Shown: positions 36,139 through 44,091 of the stretch, piece by piece
Layout of the letters: the number at the start of each line of letters is the position of its first letter
How positions within the stretch are numbered: position 1 is the stretch's first letter
Assembly (NCBI GenBank): GCA_035541895.1
Contig: DATKMK010000129.1
Coordinates: forward strand, 13,988-77,987
Source of the DNA: DATKMK01 sp035541895
Lineage (GTDB): Bacteria > Desulfobacterota > Binatia > HRBIN30 > JACQVA1
Length of the DNA: 64,000 nucleotides
Direction of reading: 5' to 3'
The notes under the pieces: generated by a model
Seen by the model: the letters and a program-made list of their open reading frames with translations, nothing else
Told to the model about the DNA's origin: nothing
The model's database searches: none
Program-made: the position numbers and the translations under genes

Positions 36139-36927
36139 TCATCGCGGTCGCAGGGGGATGTGGATGCGAGTGGAAGCTTGGTCGACGCCGCGCGGGGTGA
36201 CGGCGTACACCTCGAACGGTGGTGCACCCGTCGGCCTGCGGCCGATCGACGGCAACCAAGCACGAAACGCGGCCTCGTAGAAGCTCCTTCGCTCAAGCAC
36301 ATTCCCGGCGTGAGAGAATACCGCGTAGTCACCGCCCGGGATCTCACGCACGCCGACGTTGCCTTCACCGGCACAACCTTCTCCGACGACGAGTGCCACC
36401 TCGCAGCGCGTCCGTTCAGGCACGGTGATGTCCTGATCGTCCTGGTAGCGCGCAAGCACGGCGCCGCCGAGCAATCCGCGCCGTGCCGCCCACGCGGCCA
36501 AACGCTCGAACGTCTCGGCGGTGCGGTCGTACGGACCGACGTAGCGGACATAGGCCACGCGCCGCCGCGGCAGCGACTCGATCCGTGGCGAGAAACCCGG
36601 TGGCAACACAGGCACCGGAAGCGCGGCGCGGAAACACTGCGGCGAAGCACCGAAGCGCGTGCTGAACGCGCGAGTAAACCCCTCGTGCGAGCGGTAGCCC
36701 ACACCGAACGCGATGTCGGTCACGCTGCGATTCGAGAGTTTCAGCCGCGTCGCCGCGGCCTCCAGGCGCACCCGCCGCACATATTGGTTGGGCGGTTCAC
36801 CCACGGCCGCATGGAATGCGCGATGAAAGTGATAGGCCGACGCTCCGACCCGCTGCGCGAGCACCGCAAGCGACAGATCACCGGCGAGGTTCGTCTCGAT
36901 GTGCTCCAACACGGCGGACAGATTCAT
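36139..36927 (-). CDS. AraC-family regulator with GyrI-like domain
   Basis: A 262-residue regulator of the Rob/SoxS-type architecture. The N-terminal double HTH (residues about 1-105) has VLEHIETNLAGDLSLAVLAQ and SVTDIAFGVGYRSHEGFTRAF. The C-terminal half (about 110-260) is a GyrI-like small-molecule-binding domain with RRVAYVRYVGPYD and PGGDYAVFSHAG. Such fusions often sense hydrophobic drugs or other amphiphiles. It lies immediately upstream of the GT-C-like membrane protein in the same direction, so it may control that gene or itself. Confidence 0.92.
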   Translation of the reverse strand: MNLSAVLEHIETNLAGDLSLAVLAQRVGASAYHFHRAFHAAVGEPPNQYVRRVRLEAAATRLKLSNRSVTDIAFGVGYRSHEGFTRAFSTRFGASPQCFRAALPVPVLPPGFSPRIESLPRRRVAYVRYVGPYDRTAETFERLAAWAARRGLLGGAVLARYQDDQDITVPERTRCEVALVVGEGCAGEGNVGVREIPGGDYAVFSHAGNVLERRSFYEAAFRAWLPSIGRRPTGAPPFEVYAVTPRGVDQASTRIHIPLRPR

Positions 36928-37144
36928 GCGATCTTCCTATCAGACCCCGCCGGCACGCGCTTGACCGTTCTTGCTTTATCGACGGCTCGGCTTGCGCTCG
37001 GAAATTCGCGCCGTTTTCGATCGGCGGACGGCGCGCCGTCTTCTCCAACGCGTCCGGTTGGCTCAACTTTGCGGCGCAACCTTCCTCGCTTGCTTTTCAA
37101 CCCGCGCACGCGCATGTGGTCCGCTGCGAAGAAGGAGCGCCGCA

Positions 37145-37582
37145 GTGCCCGCACCAATGTCGCGTGAAGAACGCGAACGGTTTCTCGCCGCAGTCCACGT
37201 CGGCATCTTGAGCGTCAACCAGCCCGGTCGCGCGCCGTTGGCGGTTCCACTCTGGTATCTGTACGAACCCGGAGGCGACATCGTTATGGTGACGCGGCCC
37301 GAGACCCGCAAGGCCCGCCTCATCGCGCCGGGCGTGCGCGTCGCATTTGTGGTGCAGGCCGAGGAACTGCCGCCGAAATACGTGAGCGTCGAAGGTCTCA
37401 TCGTGTCGGTGGCGGCGGCCGATGTCGACCGCGACGTGCGTCCCATCGCCGCCAAGTATCTCGGCACCGACGTCGGCAACGGCTACGTCGACGCAACGCG
37501 TCGGAATGGCGCCACCAACGAGATCGTGGTTCGCATCCGACCCGAACGGTGGTTCTCGCGCGATTTCGCGAAAGTCGGCTGA
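37145..37582 (+). CDS. Pyridoxamine-5'-phosphate-oxidase-like split-barrel protein
   Basis: A 145-residue FMN/F420-binding split-barrel protein. I chose GTG 37145 because AAGGAG lies 8 nt before it; ATG 37157 is the alternative. Typical features are FLAAVHVGILSVNQPGRAPLAVPLWYLYE, then GDIVMVTRPETRKARLI and YVSVEGLIV. In this fold FMN or F420 is bound at the barrel interface, and members are often annotated as PNPOx-like or Rv1155-like. A window that also encodes an F420-family LLM oxidoreductase makes F420 use possible, but no F420 biosynthesis gene is visible. Confidence 0.85.
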   Translation: MPAPMSREERERFLAAVHVGILSVNQPGRAPLAVPLWYLYEPGGDIVMVTRPETRKARLIAPGVRVAFVVQAEELPPKYVSVEGLIVSVAAADVDRDVRPIAAKYLGTDVGNGYVDATRRNGATNEIVVRIRPERWFSRDFAKVG

Positions 37583-37791
37583 AGGACTCCCAAGCTGCCG
37601 GTAGAGCGGCGTCGACATGGCGTCCACAGGGGCACGGCCGCGCAAGGCGTTCGAGACGACGTGGCCAAGACCTGTAACCGGGGGAGGAGACATGTCAGTT
37701 CCCGGCTTGGGTTGATCCATTCGCGCCTTTTGCGATACATGCCCTACCAATTCGAGCGAGCAGGACTTTGCGTGGAGGGAGGACGTTGCCA

Positions 37792-38274
37792 ATGATGCTT
37801 CGAAGGTCAATTCGCAACGCGATGACATTGGCGTTCTGGGCGACACCGTCGGCGGTCTTCGCGTTGCCAACCGGTGCGGTCACGACCGTATCGTTGGGCA
37901 CGGCACCCGCGCTCACCATGCCGCTGCTCTATCTGCTCGCCGGACTGCTGGCAGTTGTCGCAGTCTATCGTCTCCGACTCTCACCGGCCGGACAAATCGT
38001 CGGGGCCGTTCTCCTGACTGGTGTGGCGGTAACTGCATTTGTATACGCAGGCGGCGCAACGGTCTCGGTCACTGGGGCAAATTGCATGAAGCAAACGACG
38101 ACGCCGTTCGATCCGACAGTGTCCACGACCCTGATCAGCGGCTGCGCGAACCCCATTCGCATCGTCGATATTCAACTCTCGTGCGATGACCCGCCTCCTC
38201 CATCTCAGCCATGCACGATCGGTCTGACGTTGAACCAGGGCGACTCGTGCTACTTGCCCACCTGTAGCGGCTGA
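37792..38274 (+). CDS. Small membrane protein with Cys-rich extracytoplasmic tail
   Basis: A 160-residue protein starting at ATG 37792 or 37795, behind GGAGGGAGG. It has a signal-like first helix (AMTLAFWATPSAVFA), then PALTMPLLYLLAGLLAVVA followed by a basic VYRLR, then a second helix (IVGAVLLTGVAVTAFVYAGG), and a tail with Cys residues (ANCMKQ, ISGCANP, LSCDD, QPCTIG, DSCYLPTCSG). The helix plus Arg cluster in the middle of the chain is reminiscent of sortase-like processing signals placed internally, but no exosortase is visible here. No function is known. Confidence 0.7.
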   Translation: MMLRRSIRNAMTLAFWATPSAVFALPTGAVTTVSLGTAPALTMPLLYLLAGLLAVVAVYRLRLSPAGQIVGAVLLTGVAVTAFVYAGGATVSVTGANCMKQTTTPFDPTVSTTLISGCANPIRIVDIQLSCDDPPPPSQPCTIGLTLNQGDSCYLPTCSG

Positions 38275-38329
38275 CAACCGGCGGCGCCGCGCGCGCACAA
38301 GCGGGTGCGCGGATAGGCGCTGGCGAGTC

Positions 38330-38980
38330 ATGAAGCTCGTTTCCGTCAACGTCGGACTCCCGCGCGAGATCACCTGGCACGGCAGGCGCGTCACGACCGG
38401 CATCTTCAAGGCGCCGCGAGCCGGGCGCACCATGCTTCGAACGCTCAATCTCGATGGTGACGGCCAGGCCGATCTGTCGGTCCACGGCGGCACGCACAAG
38501 GCGGCCTACGCGTATCCGATGGAACACTACGCCTACTGGCGTCGCGAACTACCGAATACGCCCCTGCCGTGGGGCGCCTTCGGCGAGAACTTCACAACCG
38601 AGGGACTGACGGAAGACACTGTCCACATCGGCGATCGGTTCCGCCTCGGGGCGGCCGAGGTGATCGTCACGCAACCGCGCATGCCGTGCTACAAGCTCGC
38701 CATCAAGTTCGCCCGCGCGGAATTCGTCAAAGCGTTCCTGGCGAGCGAGCGAACCGGTTTCTACTTTGCCGTTCTCCGCGAAGGCGAGGTCGAAGCCGAG
38801 GATTCGATTGAGCGCATCGCCGAGGACGAACGACGACTGAGCGTGCGGGACATTGTGCGGTTGTACACGAGCGACGCGCCCGACCCGCAGTTGCTTCAGC
38901 GAGCGGTACAACTCGATGCGCTGCCAGACGGTTGGCGCGAGCACTTTGTCGATCAGCTCGCGAAGGCCCAGGTGAGTTGA
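38330..38980 (+). CDS. MOSC domain protein (YiiM-like)
   Basis: A 216-residue protein with the MOSC fold: VNVGLPREITWHGRRVTTGIFK, LNLDGDGQADLSVHGGTHKAAYAYP, the LPWGAFGENFTTEGL block and the essential Cys in TQPRMPCYKLAI. MOSC domains bind sulfurated molybdenum or other cofactors, and YiiM-type proteins use Moco to reduce N-hydroxylated or related compounds. The C-terminal helical part (LQRAVQLDALPDGWREHF) is the YiiM 3-alpha segment. With the molybdenum enzyme at 17-20 kb it shows that the organism makes molybdopterin, though its biosynthesis genes are not in the window. Confidence 0.93.
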   Translation: MKLVSVNVGLPREITWHGRRVTTGIFKAPRAGRTMLRTLNLDGDGQADLSVHGGTHKAAYAYPMEHYAYWRRELPNTPLPWGAFGENFTTEGLTEDTVHIGDRFRLGAAEVIVTQPRMPCYKLAIKFARAEFVKAFLASERTGFYFAVLREGEVEAEDSIERIAEDERRLSVRDIVRLYTSDAPDPQLLQRAVQLDALPDGWREHFVDQLAKAQVS

Positions 38981-39021
38981 AGGCGGCTTGTGGGCGAAGT
39001 GTTTGCACCCGTCGAACAACG

Positions 39022-39309
39022 TTACGGCTGCACCGTCGACTGAACGGCGCTCCAGTGCGCCCCGGGGCATTCTTCAACGCAGTGCTCGTACGCCCCGTGG
39101 CATTCGAGTTGGCAGCCCCCTTCCACGCACGAACCCAGGCACGTGCTCTTGCGCGCGTTGCAATGATCGAGGCACTCGACCGCGTCGGCGGTCGCCGGCA
39201 CCAACAACGCATTGCCCTCGTGAAGCACCGCGACCCGCTGCTCCACCGGCGCCGCACAACTAGCTGTACACAGCGCTGAAATCAGAACGACACGGTTTAC
39301 GATCCGCAT
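39022..39309 (-). CDS. Small Cys-rich lipoprotein
   Basis: A 95-residue predicted lipoprotein. The ATG at 39309 begins a signal MRIVNRVVLISALCTASCAA with lipobox TASC. The mature part contains about eight cysteines in the pattern CLDHCNARKSTCLGSC, then GCQLECHGAYEHCVEECPG, giving CxxxC and CxxxxC repeats that would form disulfides in the periplasm. It has no recognised family. It is convergent with the MOSC gene and sits next to the tRNA. Confidence 0.7.
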   Translation of the reverse strand: MRIVNRVVLISALCTASCAAPVEQRVAVLHEGNALLVPATADAVECLDHCNARKSTCLGSCVEGGCQLECHGAYEHCVEECPGAHWSAVQSTVQP

Positions 39310-39411
39310 TGCCCGCCGCCCCCATCGTGATTCGCCACCGCCCACTCTGCCTGTCGTTGACTTGTTCGGCAAGCCGACGTTGGAAACTCCGCTTCGCGCT
39401 GAAGGAGAAAG

Positions 39412-39485
39412 TGGCGGCGCGCAGAATCGAACTGCGGACCTAGGGATTATGAGACCCTCGCTCTAGCCATCTGAGCTACGCCGCC
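39412..39485 (-). tRNA. tRNA with CAU anticodon (elongator Met, or Ile2)
   Basis: A 74-nt cloverleaf on the minus strand: acceptor GGCGGCG/CGCCGCC, D-arm GCTC/GAGC, anticodon loop CTCATAA (anticodon CAU), T-arm CGCAG/CTGCG with loop TTCGATT. The discriminator is A, and the CCA end is not encoded. A G1-C72 pair rules out an initiator tRNA. There is a T-T mismatch next to the anticodon loop (31-39). CAU could be elongator Met or Ile2 (C34 made lysidine by TilS, encoded in this window); the sequence alone does not settle it. Confidence 0.9.
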
Positions 39486-39563
39486 ACGCCGGGCGTATCG
39501 GGGCTTCGATTGATAGAGAATGGGCGTCGCGAGGTCAAGGCGAGCGCTCCGCGCCTGTAGCCC

Positions 39564-41777
39564 CTACTCGGTCGCGTACCCGTAATGCGACAGCTCTTCA
39601 CCGAGCTCGCGTACGAACAGCGTGTTCAGATCGGCAGGCAGCTCGCGGCGCCAGCGTGCAACCGACTCCCGCCGGTTGGCACTGGTCATATGGTGCTCGA
39701 AGTCAGCCGCTTGCGCCTCGACCTTGGGCGCGTCGAGCGACACGCCCAGCCAGCTACCGAGCCGATGGGCCTCGCCCTGCAGGTCAAGCGCGAGATCTTC
39801 GTATCTCACTTGAATGTTATGCGGTGCGCGCGCTTCCTCGCGCATGCCCGCGAAGTGGTTCCGGCACGTGCCGACGAAGCGCTCGGCAAAACTCCAATCG
39901 CTATCGTCGGCTCGACGGCTGAAACCGGGAAACCCACGCTGCTTGTCGAATGCAGTAATGGACAAGAAGAGATCGCGAGGATCGCGAACAAGCACGATGG
40001 CTTTGTAGGGCAACGCGGCGCGCAACCGGCTCGGCACCCACGAGGGGACTTTCTCGGCATAAAAGAGCGGCCGCTGGGCGGCGTCCGCCGGACCGCTGCT
40101 CGCAATGGCGGCTCTGGAAAATGCCTGCCACGCGGCGATGAAGCTGCTGGGCCACAGCGCATCGCCACTCCAAAACTGAGGCGCTTGATACGGGAATGGG
40201 CCCATCCGCCCATCGGGTTGAGTCAAGTTGACGGCAGCGTTCCAGTATTCGTCGGGCTGCCGTTTCTCGACGCCGAGGAGTAGCGCCCAGCGCAGGAGGT
40301 ACGTCAGATAGCGAACCTCGAACGGATAGGTGCGGTCGAAGACGATGCGGGCGGTCGTGCCGAGAAGCTGCATGAGGAGCGTCGTGCCGCTGCGTCCGAG
40401 CCCGAGCACCACAAGCGGAGTGAGCACGTCGCCCACGCCGCGAACCTGCACCGGGTGTTCGGCAGGGCTGACCGGTTTGCCCGCCGATTCGGACTCCGCG
40501 GTCGAAGTGTCCCGTCTTCCAGATCCCCACCAATTCGAGGCGACCGATTTGATCTCGCGATACGCGGGCAAGACGATCCGGTGCTTGATCAGGCCGTAGC
40601 GACGCAGAATCTGCCAGCCCAGCGTCGCACGCATCCGCACAAGCTCTGCCTCCGCCGCTCGCAATCGGTCGCGCTCGCTTTGCGCCGCCGCATAGTCGGA
40701 CCGCAGCGTGCCGAGCGCGGCCTCGACCGCAACGGCGTGCTCGCTGGTTGCACGAACGCCGTGCAAGGTCGACGTCAACCCGCGCACGTAACGGGCCGCT
40801 GCGGCAGCCTCTTCGGCGACATCGGGCACTCCCGCCTGCGCATGCTCGGCAAGCACCTCGCCGTAGACGCCCTCGATCGCGTCCATCGCAGCATCCAGTG
40901 ACGCCTCGGCGCGAATCCGGCGCGTCACGACCGCGGCATCGCTCGCATCGTAGCGGCTGATCTCGGCTTCGAGGGCTTCAGTCGTGAGCCGTCCGCTGAG
41001 CGTACGAACGCCAAAGTTGAGCTGGCGGAGGCGATCGAGCTCGGCGCTGCTCACGAGTGGGCCCAACCCGCCAGCGTCGCAGAGGATAACTGCCGTGCCC
41101 ACCGCCAACGCCTCGATGGCCGCGCGTGCCTTGGCAAAGACCAGGTCGTAGTCGCCGAGCACGTCCTCCGGGCGGGCGTGGGGATTGCCGGAGGCGATAC
41201 CGATAACCTCGATTGCGATCCCAGCCCGCGCGCAGGCCGCGCGCACCGCGCTCAGATGAGTGGAATCATGCGCGTAGTTGCTGAACACCAGCGCACGGCG
41301 CGGCTGTCCGGGAAGTGGCCCCCGCGGCTTGAATCGCGTGAGATCGACGAAATTGAAGACTACCCGCACCCGATCCTCCGGAATCCCTGCTTCGAACACC
41401 AGGCGCTCGCGCGTGAGGTGATCCACCGCCACGTAGCGCCGGATGCGAGGGAACCGCAGCGGGGTCTCCACCCAGGGTATCCAACCGTGACAGAACGAAA
41501 CCGCGGGGACGCCGGGAAAACGCAGCAGCGCCGTCATGGTCTCCAGGTGATGCTGGCCGTGGATCAGGTCGGGTGGCACGGTGACCGCATCCAGATCATC
41601 GACGACCGGCACGGTGGCGGCGCGCAACTCCTCCGCGACCTCACCGAGTCGCGTGCTGTAGGCGATCGGCGTATGCCCGCGGGCGAGCAACGCCAGCGCC
41701 ACATCACGCACGTAAAGTTCGGTCCCGGCGCGCGCGGCGAGCGTGTTGTTGGTGATCAACACGCGTAGTCTTCGCAT
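39564..41777 (-). CDS. Glycosyltransferase-sulfotransferase fusion protein
   Basis: A 737-residue two-domain protein. Residues about 1-330 are a GT-B-like glycosyltransferase (VLITNNTLAARAGTELYV at the N-terminus, SFCHGWIPWVE, and VFAKARAAIEALAVGTAVI with the C-lobe Glu). A coiled linker (ARYVRG to WQILRRYGLIKHR) follows. Residues about 455-737 are a PAPS-dependent sulfotransferase: 5'-phosphosulfate loop VLGLGRSGTTLLMQLL and 3'-phosphate site VLVRDPRDLFLSIT. ATG 41777 overlaps the preceding stop (TGATG). A single chain that adds a sugar and sulfates it suggests a sulfated surface glycan or lipid; the target is unknown. Confidence 0.88.
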   Translation of the reverse strand: MRRLRVLITNNTLAARAGTELYVRDVALALLARGHTPIAYSTRLGEVAEELRAATVPVVDDLDAVTVPPDLIHGQHHLETMTALLRFPGVPAVSFCHGWIPWVETPLRFPRIRRYVAVDHLTRERLVFEAGIPEDRVRVVFNFVDLTRFKPRGPLPGQPRRALVFSNYAHDSTHLSAVRAACARAGIAIEVIGIASGNPHARPEDVLGDYDLVFAKARAAIEALAVGTAVILCDAGGLGPLVSSAELDRLRQLNFGVRTLSGRLTTEALEAEISRYDASDAAVVTRRIRAEASLDAAMDAIEGVYGEVLAEHAQAGVPDVAEEAAAAARYVRGLTSTLHGVRATSEHAVAVEAALGTLRSDYAAAQSERDRLRAAEAELVRMRATLGWQILRRYGLIKHRIVLPAYREIKSVASNWWGSGRRDTSTAESESAGKPVSPAEHPVQVRGVGDVLTPLVVLGLGRSGTTLLMQLLGTTARIVFDRTYPFEVRYLTYLLRWALLLGVEKRQPDEYWNAAVNLTQPDGRMGPFPYQAPQFWSGDALWPSSFIAAWQAFSRAAIASSGPADAAQRPLFYAEKVPSWVPSRLRAALPYKAIVLVRDPRDLFLSITAFDKQRGFPGFSRRADDSDWSFAERFVGTCRNHFAGMREEARAPHNIQVRYEDLALDLQGEAHRLGSWLGVSLDAPKVEAQAADFEHHMTSANRRESVARWRRELPADLNTLFVRELGEELSHYGYATE

Positions 41778-42559
41778 CAACGTTCGCCCTCGGCATGGCG
41801 GCGCAACGCCTCCGCGAGCGGGGCGACATGATCACGGTAGCGGATCACGTGCGTATAGAACCCGGCGGCGACCTGTCGCTCGCCGTGCTGCTCGTAGTAC
41901 GGCGCCGCGTCTGCGAATCGGTCAGCCGAGTACGGCTCCTCAACCGGCACCAAGCACTCGGTGCGGAAAGCGTCCACGCCGTGCTTGGTGAAGGCGTCAT
42001 CCACCTCGCCGCGCAAGTCCGCGTAGCCATGGGCCGCAGCCAGCTTGCGGGCGAATGCCGCATCGTCAAGCGAGATGCGGATTGCACCCGCGGCATCGAC
42101 CACCGGCGGGCCATCGAGCGGGAAGGCATAGCTCGCAATCGACTGCCCGCAGGCGCGGCAAGCCAATGCGATGGCCGTGTCGGTGATGAGCCGGCAGACA
42201 TCGTGCGTGGGGTTGAATCCCTCGCAGGCGTCGCTCGCGACCCACTCGACGCGATCCGCAACCAGCACTCCGGCGAGGTCCTCTGCGAGCTGAACGAACA
42301 CATCGAACCTGCGCTCGAGGATGGCCGCGTAGATTTCCCGGTCGCTGAAGCGCCCGTAGATCGCACCCGGTCGCGCTCCAGCAGCCGTGAGCACCCGCGT
42401 GGTCGACTGCAGCCGCGACCGTCCCGCGTGCCGTGATCCGTCGGTGAGCACAAAAACGCTCGGCTGCTGAGTCTCCAGCCAACCATGCACCCGGAGCTCG
42501 TGTCCGGGATGTCCGATGACCAGAACCGGGCGCGTGCTGTGGTCTCCAAGCTCAGCCAT
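41777..42559 (-). CDS. PIG-L-like deacetylase-family protein, altered metal motif
   Basis: A 260-residue protein resembling PIG-L/LmbE N-acetyl-sugar deacetylases. The N-terminal strand and metal motif, normally H-P-D-D-E, reads VLVIGHPGHELRVHGWLE, so the two Asp of the motif are G and H. The following strand is VFVLTDGS. The later motif DACEGFNPTHDVCRLITD keeps the conserved His after N-P-T. The change may reduce or alter metal binding. It is translationally coupled to the glycosyltransferase-sulfotransferase downstream, which supports a sugar-modifying role, but activity is uncertain. Confidence 0.7.
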   Translation of the reverse strand: MAELGDHSTRPVLVIGHPGHELRVHGWLETQQPSVFVLTDGSRHAGRSRLQSTTRVLTAAGARPGAIYGRFSDREIYAAILERRFDVFVQLAEDLAGVLVADRVEWVASDACEGFNPTHDVCRLITDTAIALACRACGQSIASYAFPLDGPPVVDAAGAIRISLDDAAFARKLAAAHGYADLRGEVDDAFTKHGVDAFRTECLVPVEEPYSADRFADAAPYYEQHGERQVAAGFYTHVIRYRDHVAPLAEALRRHAEGER

Positions 42560-42857
42560 CAGTTTGTCCAGCTCGCTGCAGACCTCATCCGTTGATTTGC
42601 CTATAGCGTCGCCGATCGGCGCTGCGCAATAGGCCGAGCCCAGTGCTCAGACGCTTGCCGATCAAGCTTGCCGGCGACCGGGATGCCGGCGTGCCCCACT
42701 GCCGCATCAGTGAGTCGGCGAGTCCGCAGCCAGCGCTGGCAGCGTTTCGAGTACGGCATCCCGCCTAAATCGTGATTTGCACCGACACGCACAACTGCAC
42801 CGAGATCACGGCGAGCGCTCTTGCCGCGGCTAGAAATTCCACCTACATTCCGGCCCC
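42560..42857 (+). other. Divergent intergenic region
   Basis: About 300 nt between the PIG-L-like gene (minus) and bamD (plus). A minus-strand open frame of about 63 codons (42601-42792) has no ribosome site or family features. The region must carry both promoters; no clear -35/-10 pair stands out and no RNA structure is obvious. Confidence 0.45.
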
Positions 42858-43793
42858 ATGAATTACCGCGTCCTGGCAGCGGCGTGTGCGGTCGCGGTGG
42901 CCGCGAGCGGCTGTGGACTGAAGAAGAAGCTCACCGCCTTCGAATACTTCGGGCACGCACGCGACGAGTTTCAGGAAGGTGCGTATCAGCTCGCCATTCA
43001 GGACTATCGCGAACTGCTCGATCAATACCCGTTCAGCGATCAAGCCGAAGAGGCGGAACTCGGCATCGCATACGCACATTTCATGGCCGGCAATTATGCC
43101 GAAGCAGTGGCCGCGTTCACCGATTTCCAGCGCCGTCATCCGACGAGCCCGTACCTCCCGTTCGTCGGCTACACCCTCGGACAGTGCTACGCGCGCCAGA
43201 TGAATCCGGTCGACCGCGATCAGGGCGCGTCGATGAACGCGCACAATTACTTTTCCACGGTTGCACAGCAGTATCCGACTAGCCCCTTTGCGGAGCTGGC
43301 GCGCGAGCAACTGGCGCGCTGTCGCAGCACGCTGGCGGGTCACGAGCTGTACATCGCCGACTTCTACGCCAACCGCGACAACCGCAAAGCCGCGGAGATG
43401 CGGTTGCTCAACTTGTTGGTACGCTACGATGACACCGATACGGCGGCCGATGCGCTCCACGAGCTTGGCCGCCTCTACCGAGAGGACAGCAATCCCGAGC
43501 GCGCGGCACTGGCCGACGCCGCTCTCGCGCAGCGGTTTCCCCGCAGTAAGTACGCGCGTGCCGCCCGGCGCCGGCTCGAACGCTCCGGCGACAGCGACGC
43601 GCTGGCTCAAGCCGATCCCCTCCCCCGCTTGCTCGATGGTATTCCGCGTCCGGTCGACACCGCCTTCGCGCCGCCCGTGCAAGTCCCCGGACTCGACCGC
43701 GAACACCGTCCGCCGTCGGGCCCCTCGGGCGTGCCGGCGTTTTCCGCGCCGAACCCGTTCAGTCGCGGCGGCGGCGGCGGCTACGGATACTGA
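42858..43793 (+). CDS. bamD: Outer membrane assembly lipoprotein BamD
   Basis: BamD is the lipoprotein of the BAM complex that folds beta-barrels into the outer membrane. The 311-residue product has signal ACAVAVAASGCG with lipobox AASGC, then TPR units: YFGHARDEFQEGAYQLAIQDY, AELGIAYAHFMAGNYAEAVAAFTDF and YLPFVGYTLGQCY, followed by YIADFYANRDNRKAAEMRL and ALHELGRLYRED. The C-terminus extends past the usual length with a Pro/Gly-rich tail (SRGGGGGYGY end). Its presence shows a diderm cell. Monocistronic; the SAM riboswitch starts 111 nt after its stop. Confidence 0.93.
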   Translation: MNYRVLAAACAVAVAASGCGLKKKLTAFEYFGHARDEFQEGAYQLAIQDYRELLDQYPFSDQAEEAELGIAYAHFMAGNYAEAVAAFTDFQRRHPTSPYLPFVGYTLGQCYARQMNPVDRDQGASMNAHNYFSTVAQQYPTSPFAELAREQLARCRSTLAGHELYIADFYANRDNRKAAEMRLLNLLVRYDDTDTAADALHELGRLYREDSNPERAALADAALAQRFPRSKYARAARRRLERSGDSDALAQADPLPRLLDGIPRPVDTAFAPPVQVPGLDREHRPPSGPSGVPAFSAPNPFSRGGGGGYGY

Positions 43794-43844
43794 CCGTCCC
43801 ACATCAGCCTCGACAAACGTAGGCGCCGAGCAGCGCGGCGGCGG

Positions 43845-43873
43845 TTGACTGTCCGGAACAACTCGCGTAACCT
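43845..43873 (+). promoter_or_regulatory. Sigma70-like promoter of the sulfur operon
   Basis: -35 TTGACT (43845-43850), 17-nt spacer, -10 TAACCT (43868-43873). Expected transcription start about 43880, some 25 nt before the SAM-I riboswitch at 43905. The good -35 and exact spacing, together with the riboswitch, make this the likely promoter. Confidence 0.7.
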
Positions 43874-43904
43874 CTGCGCTGCGAAGATTTGAGCGCGTAG
43901 AAAC

Positions 43905-44024
43905 CTTATCAAGAGTGGCGGAGGGACTGGCCCGTTGATGCCACAGCAACCGGTCGTCGCGCGAGCGGCGGCGCTGGTGCTAACTCCTGCTGGCGTGCTC
44001 CCCAGGGAGCCCCGGGAAGATAAG
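43905..44024 (+). promoter_or_regulatory. SAM-I (S-box) riboswitch
   Basis: The hallmark sequence reads CTTATCAAGAGTGGCGGAGG then GACTGGCCC, GATGCC, CAGCAACC, GGTGCTAACTCC, and closes with GAAGATAAG. The P1 helix pairs CTTATC (43905-43910) with GATAAG (44019-44024), P2 and P3 follow the S-box pattern, and the conserved core (AGAGxGGxGGAGGGACTGGCCC, GCAACC, GGTGCTAA) is intact. It binds S-adenosylmethionine; in this class ligand binding normally stabilises P1 and favours the terminator, shutting off sulfur-amino-acid genes when SAM is plentiful. It precedes the seven-gene sulfur operon. Confidence 0.96.
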
Positions 44025-44036
44025 GGTGAGAAGCTG

Positions 44037-44073
44037 AAAGGCCTCTTCCCTCCCGGGAAGAGGCCTTTTTTTG
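44037..44073 (+). terminator. Intrinsic terminator of the SAM riboswitch
   Basis: AAAGGCCTCTTCCC (44037-44050) pairs perfectly with GGGAAGAGGCCTTT (44055-44068) around a TCCC loop and runs into a T-tract to about 44072. It starts 12 nt after P1 of the SAM riboswitch and lies just before the first coding start (44092), the standard expression platform for transcriptional attenuation. I did not trace the anti-terminator pairing in detail. Confidence 0.93.
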
Positions 44074-44091
44074 AGCGGACGCGACGTGAAG

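Noticed and set aside
34502..36280. Plus-strand frame of ~592 codons over the GT-C-like gene
   Set aside because: Hydrophilic Arg/Gln-rich antisense of a membrane protein; no support.
33960..36704. Minus-strand open frame of ~914 codons overlapping the dehydrogenase, GT-C-like protein and regulator
   Set aside because: It spans three well-supported genes, is Arg/Ala-rich and has no domain; a high-GC shadow.
42601..42792. Short minus-strand frame before bamD
   Set aside because: 63 codons, no ribosome site, Arg-rich composition; more likely promoter region.
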